Source: Casuarina equisetifolia (Eukaryota; Streptophyta; Magnoliopsida; Fagales; Casuarinaceae). From it: 64,000 nt of DNA. Below the pieces are notes generated by a model. That model made no database searches. It was not told the origin of the DNA and worked only from the letters and a program-made list of their open reading frames with translations. Shown piece after piece: positions 11,254 through 24,529 of the stretch (positions within the stretch are counted from its first letter, which is position 1; every line of letters starts with the position of its first letter). The DNA is taken from the NCBI GenBank assembly GCA_028551475.1, contig CM052356.1, positions 29,291,884 to 29,355,883 on the forward strand, read 5' to 3'. Made by a program: the position numbers and the translations under genes.

Positions 11254-13860
11254 GGAAAGTTCTATACTACCACTTACTAGAGAAAATTCACAGAGCAGTA
11301 AAGATTGTCTTGACTCCTCGAAGCAGAGAAATTGGCGCCGCAGAAAACTAAGAGGAAAAAATTACTCACCGCCCTTGGGAAGGGCATCAGGATTACCTAA
11401 GTACCAAGTCTTTAAAAAAGAGGTCGACCCGCGCAGAGACACAAAAAAATAATATAATAATATAATATAATAAATAAATAAATAAATAAAACAAAAACAA
11501 AAAAATAGTTGTTGGTCAATTTGATCTAAAAGCAAATAAATACACTATATTCTGCTTCTAAGTCCCATGTTAGGAGATTATAAATACAAACCTGAAACAT
11601 AAGTTACAGACTACAAACGAGTAAAGAAACAAGTGTTTGAAACATGTATTCATGCAAATTGATTATTGCTCCAAGAGTGTGTATGGATTCTCGTACGGAT
11701 AAGAAGTATTTAGAGCATTCTTTTATCTTAATGTACAAGGTCAGTTTTCCATGAAGATTAAAATTTGAAAAAGAGAAGAATTGCATTTGAGTAACAACAC
11801 CAAAGAAAACCCCTTTTCTTTTTAGCAGAATAACTTATTCTAACATTTGATGTTCTTTACCCAAATATCTTCATCAACAAGGGAGAAGAGGCATATAAGA
11901 TTAAAAGAAAAACCTTTTCTTTTTTAATAATATTAACTCATTCCGACATCTATTTTATTTTTTATACGATTGATTAATTAGATCTAAAAGCACATTATTT
12001 TAACAATGACTCCCATGTAATGGATTCTACAAAAATGAACCTAATTTTTAACTTTATATTCTTTGCTGTATCATTTATTAATTCCGTATACAAACAAATT
12101 AGAACTCTTTACTCTATCACCAACTCCATTGTTAGGAAATCAATGAAGATGAATCTAAGTTAATATTGGGTTTTCAACAAGGAGAATGGATGACAAAACA
12201 ACTCACGTACAAGAGTCTGATTTTAACTTGTGGGCAAAGGACTTGATTTTCACCTTGGGATGTGAGCCTTATTTTTAAATGTGGATATAAAAGCCCCTTC
12301 GAAAGATTCGGTAAAAAGATGACAGTGGGCCACTTTGAAAGATCGGGTAAAAAGAACCTTTTTGGAAGTTGAGCGTAAAGGTCCTTTCGAAGGATCGGAC
12401 ACGATTGAGTGTCTGGATCTTCATCGGATATAGTGCAATAGTCCTTTTTAAATATTTGAGCATTAAAATTCACTATACTTGTGCAGTTTGGAGATGCGAT
12501 TGTGCAGGGAAATGACTCCATGACTTAAGATTACACGAAGCTTAAGCATCTTAACCAACGGAGAATAGCTTCAGAGAGTTGGATATCCTTAATCAAGGCG
12601 ACGTGAACTTTGTGACGCTGTCGAGCACAAGAAGAAGGATTGTTACAAGATTATAGAAAATGTAAGTAGAGGCTAATTGTAAGGCATGCACATCATTTTT
12701 GCCCATGATAAGGGCCTCTAATACAATAAAGTTTAGAAGAATACGCTAATATTAGTTCCTTACGAGGGAAGATCATGAGTTGTTTAAGCATTGTAGTTCT
12801 TTACATGAATTAGAACAATTCATGCTGCGTTGCATCATAAAAAAGGTTGAGAAAAATCTCTAGGAAACATCCTTTCATAAAAAGTTAAGAAAAGGAAATT
12901 ACATATTACCTTTAGCAAGCCATGGAAGAAGCCGTTTCTACAAGTGGATGACTACTAATTGGCAAAGACCATTTAAGGATGACCCCCTCACCTTAAAGTC
13001 AACGTATTCACAGGGATAGAAAAATAGAGAAGTTCATGCCACATTGGATTTCAAAAGGCCTATGTCTTCATCAAAGAAATTTCCTAACATATCATTTTCC
13101 TCAATTTATATTTCATTAATTTAGAAGTCTTCAATGCCTTTTTGGGAAAGAAAAAAAAGTCATTCTACAAACAACTTTGGACTATTTTAAAACCAATGAT
13201 TGGATTAAGTGATGAAAGAAGAGTTTTATTTTTAATTTTTCAGAGAATGAATTCTTTTTTCTTAGTTAACATGTAAAGACCCTTTAGCCTTGACCTGTAA
13301 AAATAGCATGTCTTTTCTACAATAGATAATATAAAATACGTCCTTAGATGCAACTCTAAAATTGCTTTTGGAGAATTAGATATTGAAACTAAAAGATTTC
13401 CTCTAAACTCATGAAAGTGTTCTTGGTTGAGGAAAAGACACTGCAATGGAAGGTTATCAATCATAGATACCAAATCAAGTGAAAGTGTGTTTCCACCACC
13501 CAGCAACAGCAATCTGACTTCCAGGAGGAGAATCAATACTCTAAAAAGTATTCCATTTCGTAGATTGCAAACCCAAAGCTTCTTGGTGAGAGTTTAAAAG
13601 AGAAAAGCAGAAGGCTTGGGGCTTTAACCAGTGTACATGTTTTCCTGCGAGACCCAAAACCCTTAAACAGTCTGATGAAGACAAGTTGAGCAATGATTTG
13701 TTTTAGACCGTACATCTGATGCCAGATTTGACCTGATTAGGAATACTTGCTTTCTAGTAATGACTAAGAAGAAGGAGCTAGCAAGAACCACATAGTTCCA
13801 AATGCCATGAATGCTGGATAGATCGGATGCATTTATGTCATAATTTTGGGCTTGCAGGAA
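11254..13860. other. AT-rich spacer upstream of TNL-2, no gene recognised
   Basis: The TNL-2 promoter side is at 11254-11450, followed by a TAATA/AAATA simple repeat (about 11448-11490). Beyond that the only open frames are short (12174-12521, 13240-13536 and 13533-13715, all minus) with no domain I can name. A YGLKQ string at 13715 recalls copia reverse transcriptase but nothing around it supports that. Confidence 0.5.
11448..11490. repeat. TAATA/AAATA microsatellite
   Basis: Runs of aatat and aaat units follow one another in the TNL-2 upstream spacer. This is a simple sequence repeat with no sign of function. Confidence 0.85.
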
Positions 13861-13867
13861 AGATATA

Positions 13868-15046
13868 CTTATCTATGGGTAAAAGTCCTCTTGCCGAGAC
13901 ATGGAGAGAGGACTACTTGGGACAAATTTTTCGTTCACCTTCAAATAATCTTGGGATTGGAAATATATCCACTGATATATATGAAATCATATAACAACTA
14001 AAAGAATGAGTTCTTGCATTTTTATTCCATTTACGCGAAACGTTGCCTATGAAATAAGATTAATTCCTAACAAACCATAGCATGGCAATGAGTGACTAGC
14101 AGCATATAACATGAATGCCATATTACAAAAATATTCCAGCAAAAAACAGGTCAAACGCAAAATGGGGTCCATGTCAAGTAGTATTTCCATCTCCAGTATG
14201 GATTTAACATTTGCTGGATTACTTAATGCCAAGAAAGTCGTAAGCAAAGACAGTAATAGCACGAACAAGACGCGGAAAGCAACGAAATATTATAACCCAA
14301 GCTTGTGACTTTCTCCCAGATAGTCGAAAGCCCTGCAGAAACTTGCTCATGGTCAAATTCTGAATAGGTCAGACGCATTCACTCATGAAGTACCTTTGTC
14401 AATCACAAACCAGGACGATGCGGACCATAATGAACTCGGCAATTCAAGAAGCACAATAGATCCTCGGAAAAATAAGTAAAATTCCTTACGATTCATAGCA
14501 TTTGGGCGGAACCGACGAAACCATTTAGAAAAAAATACTGAACCCATAGTGCAGGAAAGCCAATCAACCTTCGCAGGCGAACAGATCGTCCCATGTTACC
14601 ACAAATGACTAGCAAAGCCCCAACCTCTGGAAAGAGCTACAAGTCAGTCTGTTTGGGAAACATTTCTGTAGTTACTTTGCAGAACGTTACAGTTTTGACT
14701 GACGGCAAGAACTATCTTCAGAGATTCAATACAAACCAAGCATAGCAGAAACAAGGTAAAACCTTCAAACAACAATAAGCACCACAATAACAACGGGAAC
14801 AAGATGAGGTTGATACCTCGGAAGGCCAGCAAGTACGAACTTCTACCAAAATTCAGTCCCAGAACATGAAGCTTTCACAGTGTACGTCCTAATTCTCTTA
14901 TACCATATAAGATTAATGCTTGCGAATTCAACATCCAGTTGGGAGTTGCTGATTCAGACAGAGAATAGAGCAAGTTTCTGTAAAGCCCGCAGGTTTTCTC
15001 ACATTTACAGAACACTAGTACTATTTTTCACAACTCAGTATCTCAC
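13868..15046. repeat. 3' flank of TNL-3, segmental-duplication copy A
   Basis: This stretch is closely similar to the 3' flank side of TNL-5 (about 30770-31350), offset by about 16.9 kb. Shared blocks include the AAAAGTCCTCTTG..GACATGGAGAGAGGAC region and the sequence just before TNL-3. It contains a hydrophobic minus frame (14268-14047, 73 codons) that also survives, longer, in copy B (31248-30883). I do not recognise that protein. It may be untranslated 3' sequence or the remnant of a separate gene. Confidence 0.7.
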
Positions 15047-15751
15047 TTAATACATGTAACGAAAATAAAAATCATCATCATACAAGTCACGGTAATCAAA
15101 ATCATCATCATAGGGATCATAAATCTCATCATCATCATAATCATCATCTTTGAAATCATCATTCTCATTATCATGGGAATCATCATTCTCATCGTCATTC
15201 TCAATCCTCTGTATGTTAGCTTGATCTGTCGCGTTCTGTTCGTGCCCGTATATCAAGTGGACTCCGCACTTTACGATGAAGCAATTATTACAGTAAAACT
15301 TGACCTTGACGTTGATACCCTCTCCCTTAAGCCTTTGCTTGAAAGATTCTGAAATGTGACAGCGTAAAATCGTGACTTTTGAGCACTCGTAGTCCCCGAC
15401 AACGTCTCTGGCAAAATAGACCCGTGAACCAAGACTAGTAACAGAAACAAGACATTCACATAATAGGCTAATCTTTTCTGATTTCAGAGATGGGCATTCT
15501 CTCAGAACAGCACAGAAAGCAATTCCTCTGATCTCAGATTTCAAATGCGTAGACCCTTGAATGACTACAGAGAATGAAGTTAAGTCTGAAAGTTCAAAAC
15601 AGCTAAACCAAGGTGGAATCTCCCTTCCACAGAATCGAAGGCTGAGTGCATAGAACTCGGCAAGTCTCTGATCACGGACACCAATGAAACATACATATCA
15701 GATACAAACATTCCAGGAAAAAGAAATAAAGACACAAATGTATAGTGGGGA

Positions 15752-15790
<39 letters not shown>

Positions 15791-18700
15791 AGGGATACCG
15801 CACTTACAATAAGATCCCGCAAATCCTTCCAAATTCCTTCACTCAGACTATTGCAGTCTCCTGCATAAATGCTGAGTTTCTTTGGGAATACGTCTGCATT
15901 AAATTGAATTCTTTGCAATGACTTGCACCCATCTACAATTACCTGTTGCAAATTGAGTGGAAGTACTGAAATTTCTTTAAGCTGCTCGCATTTCCTTAGG
16001 ATAAGCATTTTTAGATGAACAAGATATTTGATACATTCTGGAAGGCTAACCATATTGTTCCCACACAGACCTAATATCGTCAATGTAAAGGCAGGTCCTG
16101 AAGTCGTATTGCAGAAGAACTTTGACAGGAAGCAGCTTTCATGATTACAAGCACTTGACTCTGTTTGTGTAGGCAATTTGTGCAACTCTACACCAGATGA
16201 AATTTCAGATACCTTTGTGGAGTCAATAGAGGTTCCGCATTCTTTGTTATCCTCCGCCTTCAAAAACTTAAACTTTTGGCAACCAGAGAAGTTCAAAACT
16301 TTAAGCCCAATTAGGTTCCTCAAAGATGGAGACAATTCTTCAACACTGGTCTCTCCTAGTCCGAGGTAGGTTAATTTTTCAGACCTAATTTCAGGACAGG
16401 CACTGATCAATGGACATTTATTAAGGCTAAGCATTTCCAAAGACCTGGACTCAAGGCTTCTGGGAAAGAATTTAAGCTCATGGCATCCTTCGAGGTCAAT
16501 GCTAGAAAGCTTCTCAAGCGTCCCAACAGAGTCATCAACCTTCCTTAATCTTTTGCAGCTTCTCAAATCAATTGACACTAAATTTGGGGCCCATGAAAGA
16601 TTAGGGACTTCTAGAAGTTCAGACCCTTCAAGATTCAATATTGTCAAGTTCTTGAAGTTCTGTCGAGCAAAAGAAAAAGTAAATTAGCTGAAGGGTATTT
16701 GTAACATAAATTTAGAGGAAGAATAAGAAAACTAATGATTTGTATCGGCAAAAACCTTTCTTTTTAAGCCCGTTAATTTGCTTCTTGGCATTTCTAGGAC
16801 AGCAAGCTTCTTTCCAAGAAAAGTAGGTGGTATAAATTCTCCAGGATAGTTAGGCCACCCAAGTACTCTTAATTCACTGGGGAGGATGGTGGGTGCTCGA
16901 CGAAACCTTCCATTACGGACCATTAACAGTTTAAGATCTTTCATCTTCTTAAATGCTTCGGGATCCAAGTCTATTTCACCTCCTTTAGGCAAATCTACTA
17001 CTATGCCTTGAACTTTGCTCGTTCCCTAGCAGAAAAATGCGTTATTAGTTTATCAACGAAATCCAAGTACAATTTTTTGCGTTTTAGCACTTACTAGTGT
17101 TACAAATGATAACAATGTTAAAAGGTCAAGTATTGTGAATGATGACTTTAGAAACTATTTAATAATGAATTATTTCCCAATGCAATGTTTTCTCATTAAG
17201 GAATTAATCGTACTCCATTAGTCATGCTTTATACCGAAACCTCACAATAACAATAACATAATTGTTTGTGAGTTCCTTTTATCAATTAAGAAATCATTTT
17301 TCTTTTGAGAGAAGTAGTAGTTATTGGAATGTTGTAAGGACATCAGCATTTAAGTCATAAATTTTATGTAGTTACATGTCAAAAGGAAAATTTATATAAC
17401 ATTATTTATTCATTTTATTCAATTCATTTACCTCTTTAGTTCTTTTATGTCTATATGTCGAGTAGATGACATGTTTCTATGTATGTTTATGAATAAAAGA
17501 GTGTATTTGGCGTGTGTGTGCATTTCACACATATGTATAGCACATGCACATAAGTGAATGAATGTGAGGGGTTTCTATGTACAAGCTACATTCATATCAT
17601 CTCCATAACTTAACTCTTACCGTATTTTCTTCTAGCACATGACAAACATCTTCATGGAACCACAATCTACTACGTTTACCAGCTTCAAGTGATTCTAGTC
17701 GAACTATTTGTCTACCCATCTCTTGTACTAGATCATGCATCTCCAATGGAACAAATTGCCCAATCTTTATAAGTGATTTATCTACTAGCTCTTCAATACA
17801 AAGCTTTGGGGAACAATAACCACAACCAATTAATATTTCTTTAAAACGTTCTATACGCATTCCCTTGAAAAAGCATGCTATGTCAAGAAAAATAGCCTTT
17901 GATTCTTCTGCCAAATCATTGTAACTAAGTTTAAGTATTGTTTGAATAGGTTCATATGCATTCCTTATGCATTTCTTCAACATCTTTTTCTTATCATTTA
18001 TATTTTTCCCATAAAAGGTTGAACCTAACAATGTCAATGCTAAGGGAAGGCCTCTAGCATAATTTGTTGCCTCTTTGGCAAGCTCTATAGATTCTTCATC
18101 AGGTTTGTTAGTTTTGAAGGCATACATACTAAACAATTGAAGAGCTTCATTATAATTCAATTTCTCCACTTTGTACAGAAAATGCTCTTCAAAATTTCCC
18201 TTACGACTAGTATACAAGCTCTTGTCTCTTGTGGTTATGATGATTACACTATCCAAACCAAACCAATCACCATTCCTAGCTAATGTTTTTAATTGCTCCA
18301 ACTGATTCACATCATCAAGGATTAATAAAATCTTTTTAGAGGGAAGAATTCTCCGTATTTTAGCAATTCCTTCATCAACATTGTCACTCATCAAACTATC
18401 ATCTCCAAAGATTTTAGAGAGAATTGTGTTTTGCAACTTCACTAAACCTTCTTTTGATAGTGCTTTTGAGCCATCTTTTATTGTATATTCTCTAACATTT
18501 GCTAGGAAACATCTAACTTCAAAATTGTGAGCAATGGAATTATAAATCGCTTTGGCAATAGTTGTCTTCCCAATTCCAGCAGCTCCCCAAATTCCTACCA
18601 TACAAGGAACATTCTTCTTCTTTGTAATGTCTAAACATTCCATAAAGTCTTTCACACGAGACTTTATTCCAACCTCATTCTCAGCAACATCTAAGTATGG

Positions 18701-20828
18701 GAATTGTAAAATTTGGAAAACCTCTCGAACAATAGTGTTCATGATAAATTCAAATTCATTCCTACAAACCAAAAAAAAAAAGATAAGAAAAGGATTCAAA
18801 TTTTGCGCAAGAAATACATAAATTTGATTCTTCTAATGGTTAATTCTCTTCACAAAACACACATTTGTCAATGTCTATACATGTGTTATTAAATTTTTGT
18901 AACTTGTAGATAACATTCTAGAATTCAATTTGCCCTTATTGACAATATCTTTTTCCATTTAACTCTAAAATCTTATTATCTTTCTTCAATTATGTTTTTA
19001 TTTGAAAGATTTATTCAGTTTTCAAATGCTCTAGTTATCACTAGATTAGATTTTTTTTTTTTTTCCTTTTCATCCCAACCTATGAAATGAATTTGTAATA
19101 GATATTAGAACCATACATACATGTAACTTAAGCAATAAATACAAGTCTTAGAGTTGATTACTTCATTTTAAAAGTCCATAAGGATATTATATACCGTTTA
19201 ATAATTTGCACTAGAGAAGTATATTTTGTCTTTTAATTTGGGTAGTTATGACATGACTACTTTAACTTGTTTATGATATGTTAAGTGACACTTCAGTTTC
19301 AAAGTTCTTTTTCTTTTTGTCTTAATGCTCTTTTCAAATTTCTTTAATCAATTTAGTGAGTTACATAACAAATTCTTTGAGGGACATACAATCCAATCAC
19401 TAATTTAGAAAATTAGCAAGTAATTCAACATTGAATTTCTTTACCTTCTAAAATCGATATCTCAATTCCTATGAGAATCTAAGATTTTCTTTATTTGTTT
19501 AGAAAAATGAATTCTTAAAATTCCATGAAATTAAGATTTATACTATTCCTTTCTATAGAGATTTATCACAAACTTCATGAGTTATTAACGAGTAAACTTT
19601 TACAAACTATGTCAAAAAAATCTTTTTAAGTGACTAACTTTTGAACTGTCATATTAATGGAAGTGAAAAATTTAATGAATTTAAACTTCTTCGTTGACAA
19701 GTTCAAAGGTCAATGGGAGACAAAATCAAAGTTCTAATAATTAAATTTGCGGTAGATAACGTGCACAATCAGGTGAGAAAGAATCAAAATGCCATAGAAA
19801 ATAGAATCAATCCGTACACAATTAGGCGACTGTGTACGTAAACTTCATGAGTTATTAACAAGTAAACTTCTACAAACTGTCAAAAAAATCTTTTTAAGTG
19901 TGACAAACTTTCGAACTGTCATATTAATGGAAGTGAAAAATTTAACGAATTTAAACTTCTTCATTGACAAGTTCAAAGGTCAACAGGAGACAAAATCAAA
20001 ATTCTAATAATTAAATTTGTGGTAGACAACGTGCAAGAATCAAAATGCTATAGAAAATAGAATCAATGCTACAGAATCAAGCGATTTTCTAAGGGCTCGT
20101 AAAAATCAAAATGCTATAGAAAATATAATCAATCCGTACAGAATCAGGCGTTTTTCTAAGGGCTCGTAAGAATTGAAATGCCATAGAAAATAGAATGAAA
20201 GGAACACAAAGAACCTGTATGTTTTAAGAGACCATGGGAGTAAAATCAAGAAACACTTTTCTTACCCCACCGTGCGCCCCCTCGACCCTAACTTTGTAAG
20301 TTGTAATTAGAATAAGAAAACTAAAAATGAAAGCACAAGCACTCTTTATACGTACCCCTCTTTGTAATGGAACCCGGATAAATTAGCCACTTCGTTTAGA
20401 GCTTTCTTCCACTCTTCCACCATCCTAGCATCAAACTTGGCTCCATGGTTAGCTAATGCTTCTCCAACATGATCAGTTTGGTGCCGTATATGCGAAGGCT
20501 CCACTTTGTAAAACACAGGTAGAATCTGTTGTTTCTTCTTTTCCTTACACTCAACGATCCTTAACAATTCATTCAAGCACCATGAGGATGATGTATAGTT
20601 TTGAGAGAACACAACAATTGAAATCCTTGACTCTTCAATAGCTTCCAACAGTTCTGAGTCAATTTTCTCTCCTTTTTTGAGCCTGTTATCAATAAATGTA
20701 TTGAATCCTTTTTGTTTCAAAGCACCGTATAGATGTGCAACAAAATTATCACGAGTATCTTCACCTCTAAAATTCAAGAATACATCAAAAGAGGAAGAAG
20801 AAGAAGAAGACGCTCTATGGGAAGCCAT
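15047..20828 (-). CDS. TNL-3: intact TIR-NB-LRR receptor with C-JID and Asp-rich tail
   Basis: Exons in gene order: 20828-20356 (TIR), 18761-17621 (NB-ARC), 17025-16756 (linker), 16659-15799 (LRR), 15667-15047 (C-JID). The splice phases agree and give 1121 residues. The TIR has DVFLNFRGEDTR and SSSWCLNELL with the catalytic Glu. NB-ARC has GAAGIGKTT, KKILLILDDVN, IIITTRD, RGLPLAL, FLDIACFF and a normal MHDLVQEMG. LRRs follow (LVSIDLRSCKRLRKV, VEELSPSLRNLIGL), then the C-JID motif REIPPWFSCF. The last 45 or so residues are almost all Asp, Tyr and Asn, written mainly as GAT repeats. I chose the Met at 20828 because TNL-5 starts at the same MASHRAS; an in-frame Met lies 18 codons upstream at 20882. 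Every expected motif is present, so this is the best candidate for a working receptor in the window. Confidence 0.92.
15755..15794. repeat. GA microsatellite in intron 4 of TNL-3
   Basis: An (AG)n/GGGA tract lies just inside the donor of the last intron. TNL-5 has a shorter (GA)n tract at the same intron position (about 32896-32912), so the repeat predates the duplication. Confidence 0.9.
19571..20200. repeat. 270-bp tandem duplication plus shorter sub-repeats in TNL-3 intron 1
   Basis: The block starting AACTTCATGAGTTATTAAC occurs at 19571 and again at 19841, a period of 270 bp. After it, a unit of about 65 bp containing AATCAAAATGCTATAG and CTAAGGGCTCGTAA recurs at about 20038, 20104 and 20169. 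TNL-5 intron 1 carries one copy of the larger block (about 36420-36620), so the expansion happened after the gene duplication. Confidence 0.85.
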
Positions 20829-21140
20829 GAAGCACGTTGTAGTAGTACAGAGTAGAGAAGATTTGGAGAGTTGTAGAAGCAATCTAATTCCCTACATTAA
20901 ATGGAGAAATGGTTGCAGCGTGGTATCAGAATAAGAACGTCGAGATACCTCCTGGCAACTACCTCACAAAGAGAAGTATGCGGGAGAAATTACATATCGG
21001 CTTCTGGAAGCCCTTGAGGATAACTTCAGCACCATAGAGTTCAATAAAGAAGTGGATGCGTAAAGAAACCGGTGTGGGGTTGCCAAATTAAAAAATCCTT
21101 GTTCAAAGGACGAAAGAGAAAACGCAATGGTCAGAGCCAT
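20829..21140 (-). promoter_or_regulatory. Upstream region of TNL-3 (paralogous to that of TNL-5)
   Basis: Similar to 37431-37720 and to 38813-39240. It shares the GAGAGTTGTAGAAGCAA block just before the ATG, read here on the plus strand. The element that reads AAAACGCGTTGGTC upstream of TNL-5 is degenerate here (AACGCAATGGTC at 21121), so the CGCG core is lost. Confidence 0.5.
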
Positions 21141-24100
21141 CAAGGTTACTCTAATTGTTTAGTGCATTATTGCTCATGTGAGTCCAAAACTAAATAAATA
21201 AATTTTATTTTTTGTCAAATGATAAATTATATTAATAAAAATTAGGTTATAAAAATAAAATGATATACCTTAATATTACAAAAGTTATTGCACCTACAAA
21301 AAGATAAAATTTAAAAGCCTCAAAATTTTAGTCAAAATGAGATTTTTCTGAAGAATTTTTTATATTTCTAAAACAAAAATTGTCCCTTGTATAACTTTTT
21401 TTTATTTTTGCTAACAAAATTGGGATATTAATTTTTTTCCCTGAAATTGTCTTTTGTTTCATTTAACTTATATACAATAAATAGAAGTTAAAAATAATAC
21501 TTTAAGAAGTTTAGTAGTCAAGAGAGAAATAAATACATTTTATGATTTGATTATATAATCTTATTAATAAATTTTATGGTTTGATTATACTCTTATACTC
21601 AGTCGTTATTCAAAATTCATCATTATATTAACAATAACTTTAAGCATTACTTTGAATAAGGTGGTTGTTAACTGGATAAATACAATGAACTTCGAAAAAT
21701 CGTTAAAAAAATCCTGGCTGAACTTTGTGCACGCGATGAACTTTGACTATGACGGCACAACAGCTTGAACACTAATTGCCATCTTGGAGATGGAAAAAAT
21801 ATTCGTCTTCTCTTAGACTAGAAAATTGAGAAGCTTCCTGCACAGTCGCGTTCCCTGTGGTACAATGAGGTTTTGTAGGTTGGCTTCAAGTTTTCTATAT
21901 AAATATATTACAATTCGTGGAAGGATGTTCAGGCTTTAACTCCAAATCACATCCCTGAAATGGCTGATCAACGTTGATTGACAACGACAAATGTAAAATA
22001 AGGAAAAAAAAAATCAAGAACCCAACACGCAAAGAAGCCAAACAACCACTGCAGACAAACTGATCATCTCACGTTACCACAAATGATAGCAAAGCCCCAA
22101 CATGCCCAAATTGATCCAACCACTGCCCACCAATCAATCACCCCAAATCACCGTAAACCACCATATGCACAGATCAATTCAACTTAACCCACACACAATC
22201 ACCGCATGCCAACCACTTTCGGCAGAAAGCCACCCTCTACTACAAGCTGACATCCAACTTCATAACCAAGGAATGAGTGGATAAGAGAGGATAGCACGAA
22301 TAGAGTGAGAATAGCTGCCAATCAATGATGAAAAACGAGACAAAACTATCAATATATATATATGACACGTTTACCTTTTCTCTTGGGAATAAAAATCTAT
22401 TTAATGAGAACTAGTAATAATTCAATTGCATAAAGAAACAAACAGACGAATTATCGGACAAAAAAATATATTTTACGTATCATTCCTAAAAATATTTCTT
22501 AAGAAGTTGGTAAGAAACATAATCATGCATACATTTGAGTTGTTAGCTAAAATCTTTAATATTGCTTTGATCATATTCTAAGTCTGATGTTAAGTGTCTA
22601 CTAACTCATCTTACATATATAAGCACCTCACTCTCTTCTATGAACTTAAAATTTGCTTCATAAAGCAGCTCTCGAATAGATTACATGATTCGTATGATGA
22701 TAATATGCAAACCATATTAGATGCATTTGGATTAGGGAAATCCACGCCTTCTATCTAGAACTCTGGAATCTTTAAGAAATATGTGATTAAAGTAAACATA
22801 TTTAGACTTATTCATAGACTTACCACTAACATTGCAATGAGTTGATTGTAAACTTGGCCAACAATTGGATTTAGTCACAAATAACGGAATATTAGTTCAT
22901 AGATTGATTAAAATACATGGGGAAACCTTACAAGAAAAGTAGAAAACATTGAGGTCTAACCATTACTTATGCCTTTTGCAAGAGCCAAAATCCTCAAGGT
23001 TTAACCACTATACATAACTTTTAGCAAAAGCCAAACCCTGCACTAATCTCTAAAAAAGATTCTCAAAAAGTAATTTAAGAAAAAGCACACCACAATTGCC
23101 TAACTTATTTTTATACCCAAAAAATAAAAAAAGAATCCTCACCTCTTATTAACAATGAGTAAGAAAATCCAATCTTATTGGGTCAGAACATAAACCACAT
23201 TTTTCTTTTGTTTTTCTTTTTTCTCCTTCTCATATCTTGGAAACCTAAATATCTCAAATTCACCTAAAATCTTGTACTATTTATGCTGTAGTGGTTTTAA
23301 ATTCATATGATGATTTTAATTAACACCTTTTGCTTTCATGTAAGTAGGAGTTTCATAACCAAGAGCAATAATGCCTCTTTTTTTATGTCTAGATGATTGT
23401 CTATCATTATCCCTCTAAAATAGTTGTTAGACTTTGTTGTTGATTATCTATTCATAGTGTCTTTATATATTCTGTAGAGTTATCCAATATGATTAAGATT
23501 GAGTTTTCATCTAAAAATGATGATGCAAAGATTGATAAACTAGTTTTTTATTTGTTATAGTGGGAATGGGTTTTTGGGGTTCAAACACCTTATCCAAGCT
23601 ATAGCCTTTCCACTAGGAATAAACTATTAGTTTATGAATTCTTAACATGTTATCAAAATTCAAAATCTCATCTCCGAAAATCAAAGAAATTAATAGTAAT
23701 AGGCCCAAATAGGAGTCCTCTTTAAAACTTTAAATCTATTTGGCTTAGTGTATGTACTTCTTATAGTGAATTAAACATCTTGCAACTTTTATAGCTATGG
23801 AATTAGTTGGTTAATTGTGATTAGATACTAAGGTCCTTTTGTCAATAGGTCACATGATCACTAATCAAGACTAACATTAGAACAATTCTTTTATTCTTTA
23901 GTTGCTACTTGATTAAAGCAAATGAAGAAAAAAAGATGAAAATAGAAAATATCAAGAAAATAAAATTAGAACTCTGTCAAAAGTTAAAGTCTTAATAAAT
24001 AATATTTTATACCTTAATAAGTAAAATTTTTATACATATTTATCCCTAATCTATAAAGCTTCAAAACCTAATGTTTTATCACAAAATAAATTAAATGAAA

Positions 24101-24193
24101 ATACACAAGCAAGCAAAAAAAATGTAAACGCATGAGCAAGGCAATAAAATGAAGGCACAAGCAATTTCAAGAGACAACACAATCAGCATTGAG

Positions 24194-24234
<41 letters not shown>

Positions 24235-24529
24235 TGAAGCCAAATTCACTTTAAGAAAATAGATAAATAAATCCACACCTTAATTACAGAAGTATAGTCC
24301 AAATAGGTGAAGCACTTCTAGTGTTATAACCCAATTTGATGGCTCCTTGTATGATCAAATTCCCGCATAAAACCTCGTTGGTCACTTGCACCAAGGATCC
24401 TACAAATAACATTATCATTTCCTTAGCAAAAAGTTTGATCCATAATCAAATAGGAAATCAAGGTGCATTTGGATCTTCATAGAAAAGAGTGAAAAGAAGA
24501 TGGCGGCTTTACGTACCGCGATGATCTCA
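21141..24529. other. AT-rich spacer between TNL-3 and TNL-4
   Basis: No gene recognised. Positions 21590-21880 resemble 41990-42260 (ATGAACTT..GAC and GGCACAACAGC blocks), and 22061-22110 resembles 14579-14635, so part of this spacer is old duplicated cluster sequence. A clean CT microsatellite lies at 24194-24230. The rest is low-complexity AT-rich DNA. Confidence 0.6.
24194..24230. repeat. CT microsatellite
   Basis: An almost uninterrupted (CT)n run in the spacer downstream of TNL-4. Confidence 0.95.

Noticed and set aside
13533..13740. YGLKQ string (minus, near 13715) suggesting a copia reverse transcriptase
   Set aside because: Only five residues match the copia motif; no protease, integrase or RNase H remains were seen and the following residues do not fit.
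13868..14500. Treating the hydrophobic frame at 14047-14268 as a definite gene
   Set aside because: No recognised family, no splice partners, and similarity to copy B may only reflect duplicated DNA; kept as a question in the findings.
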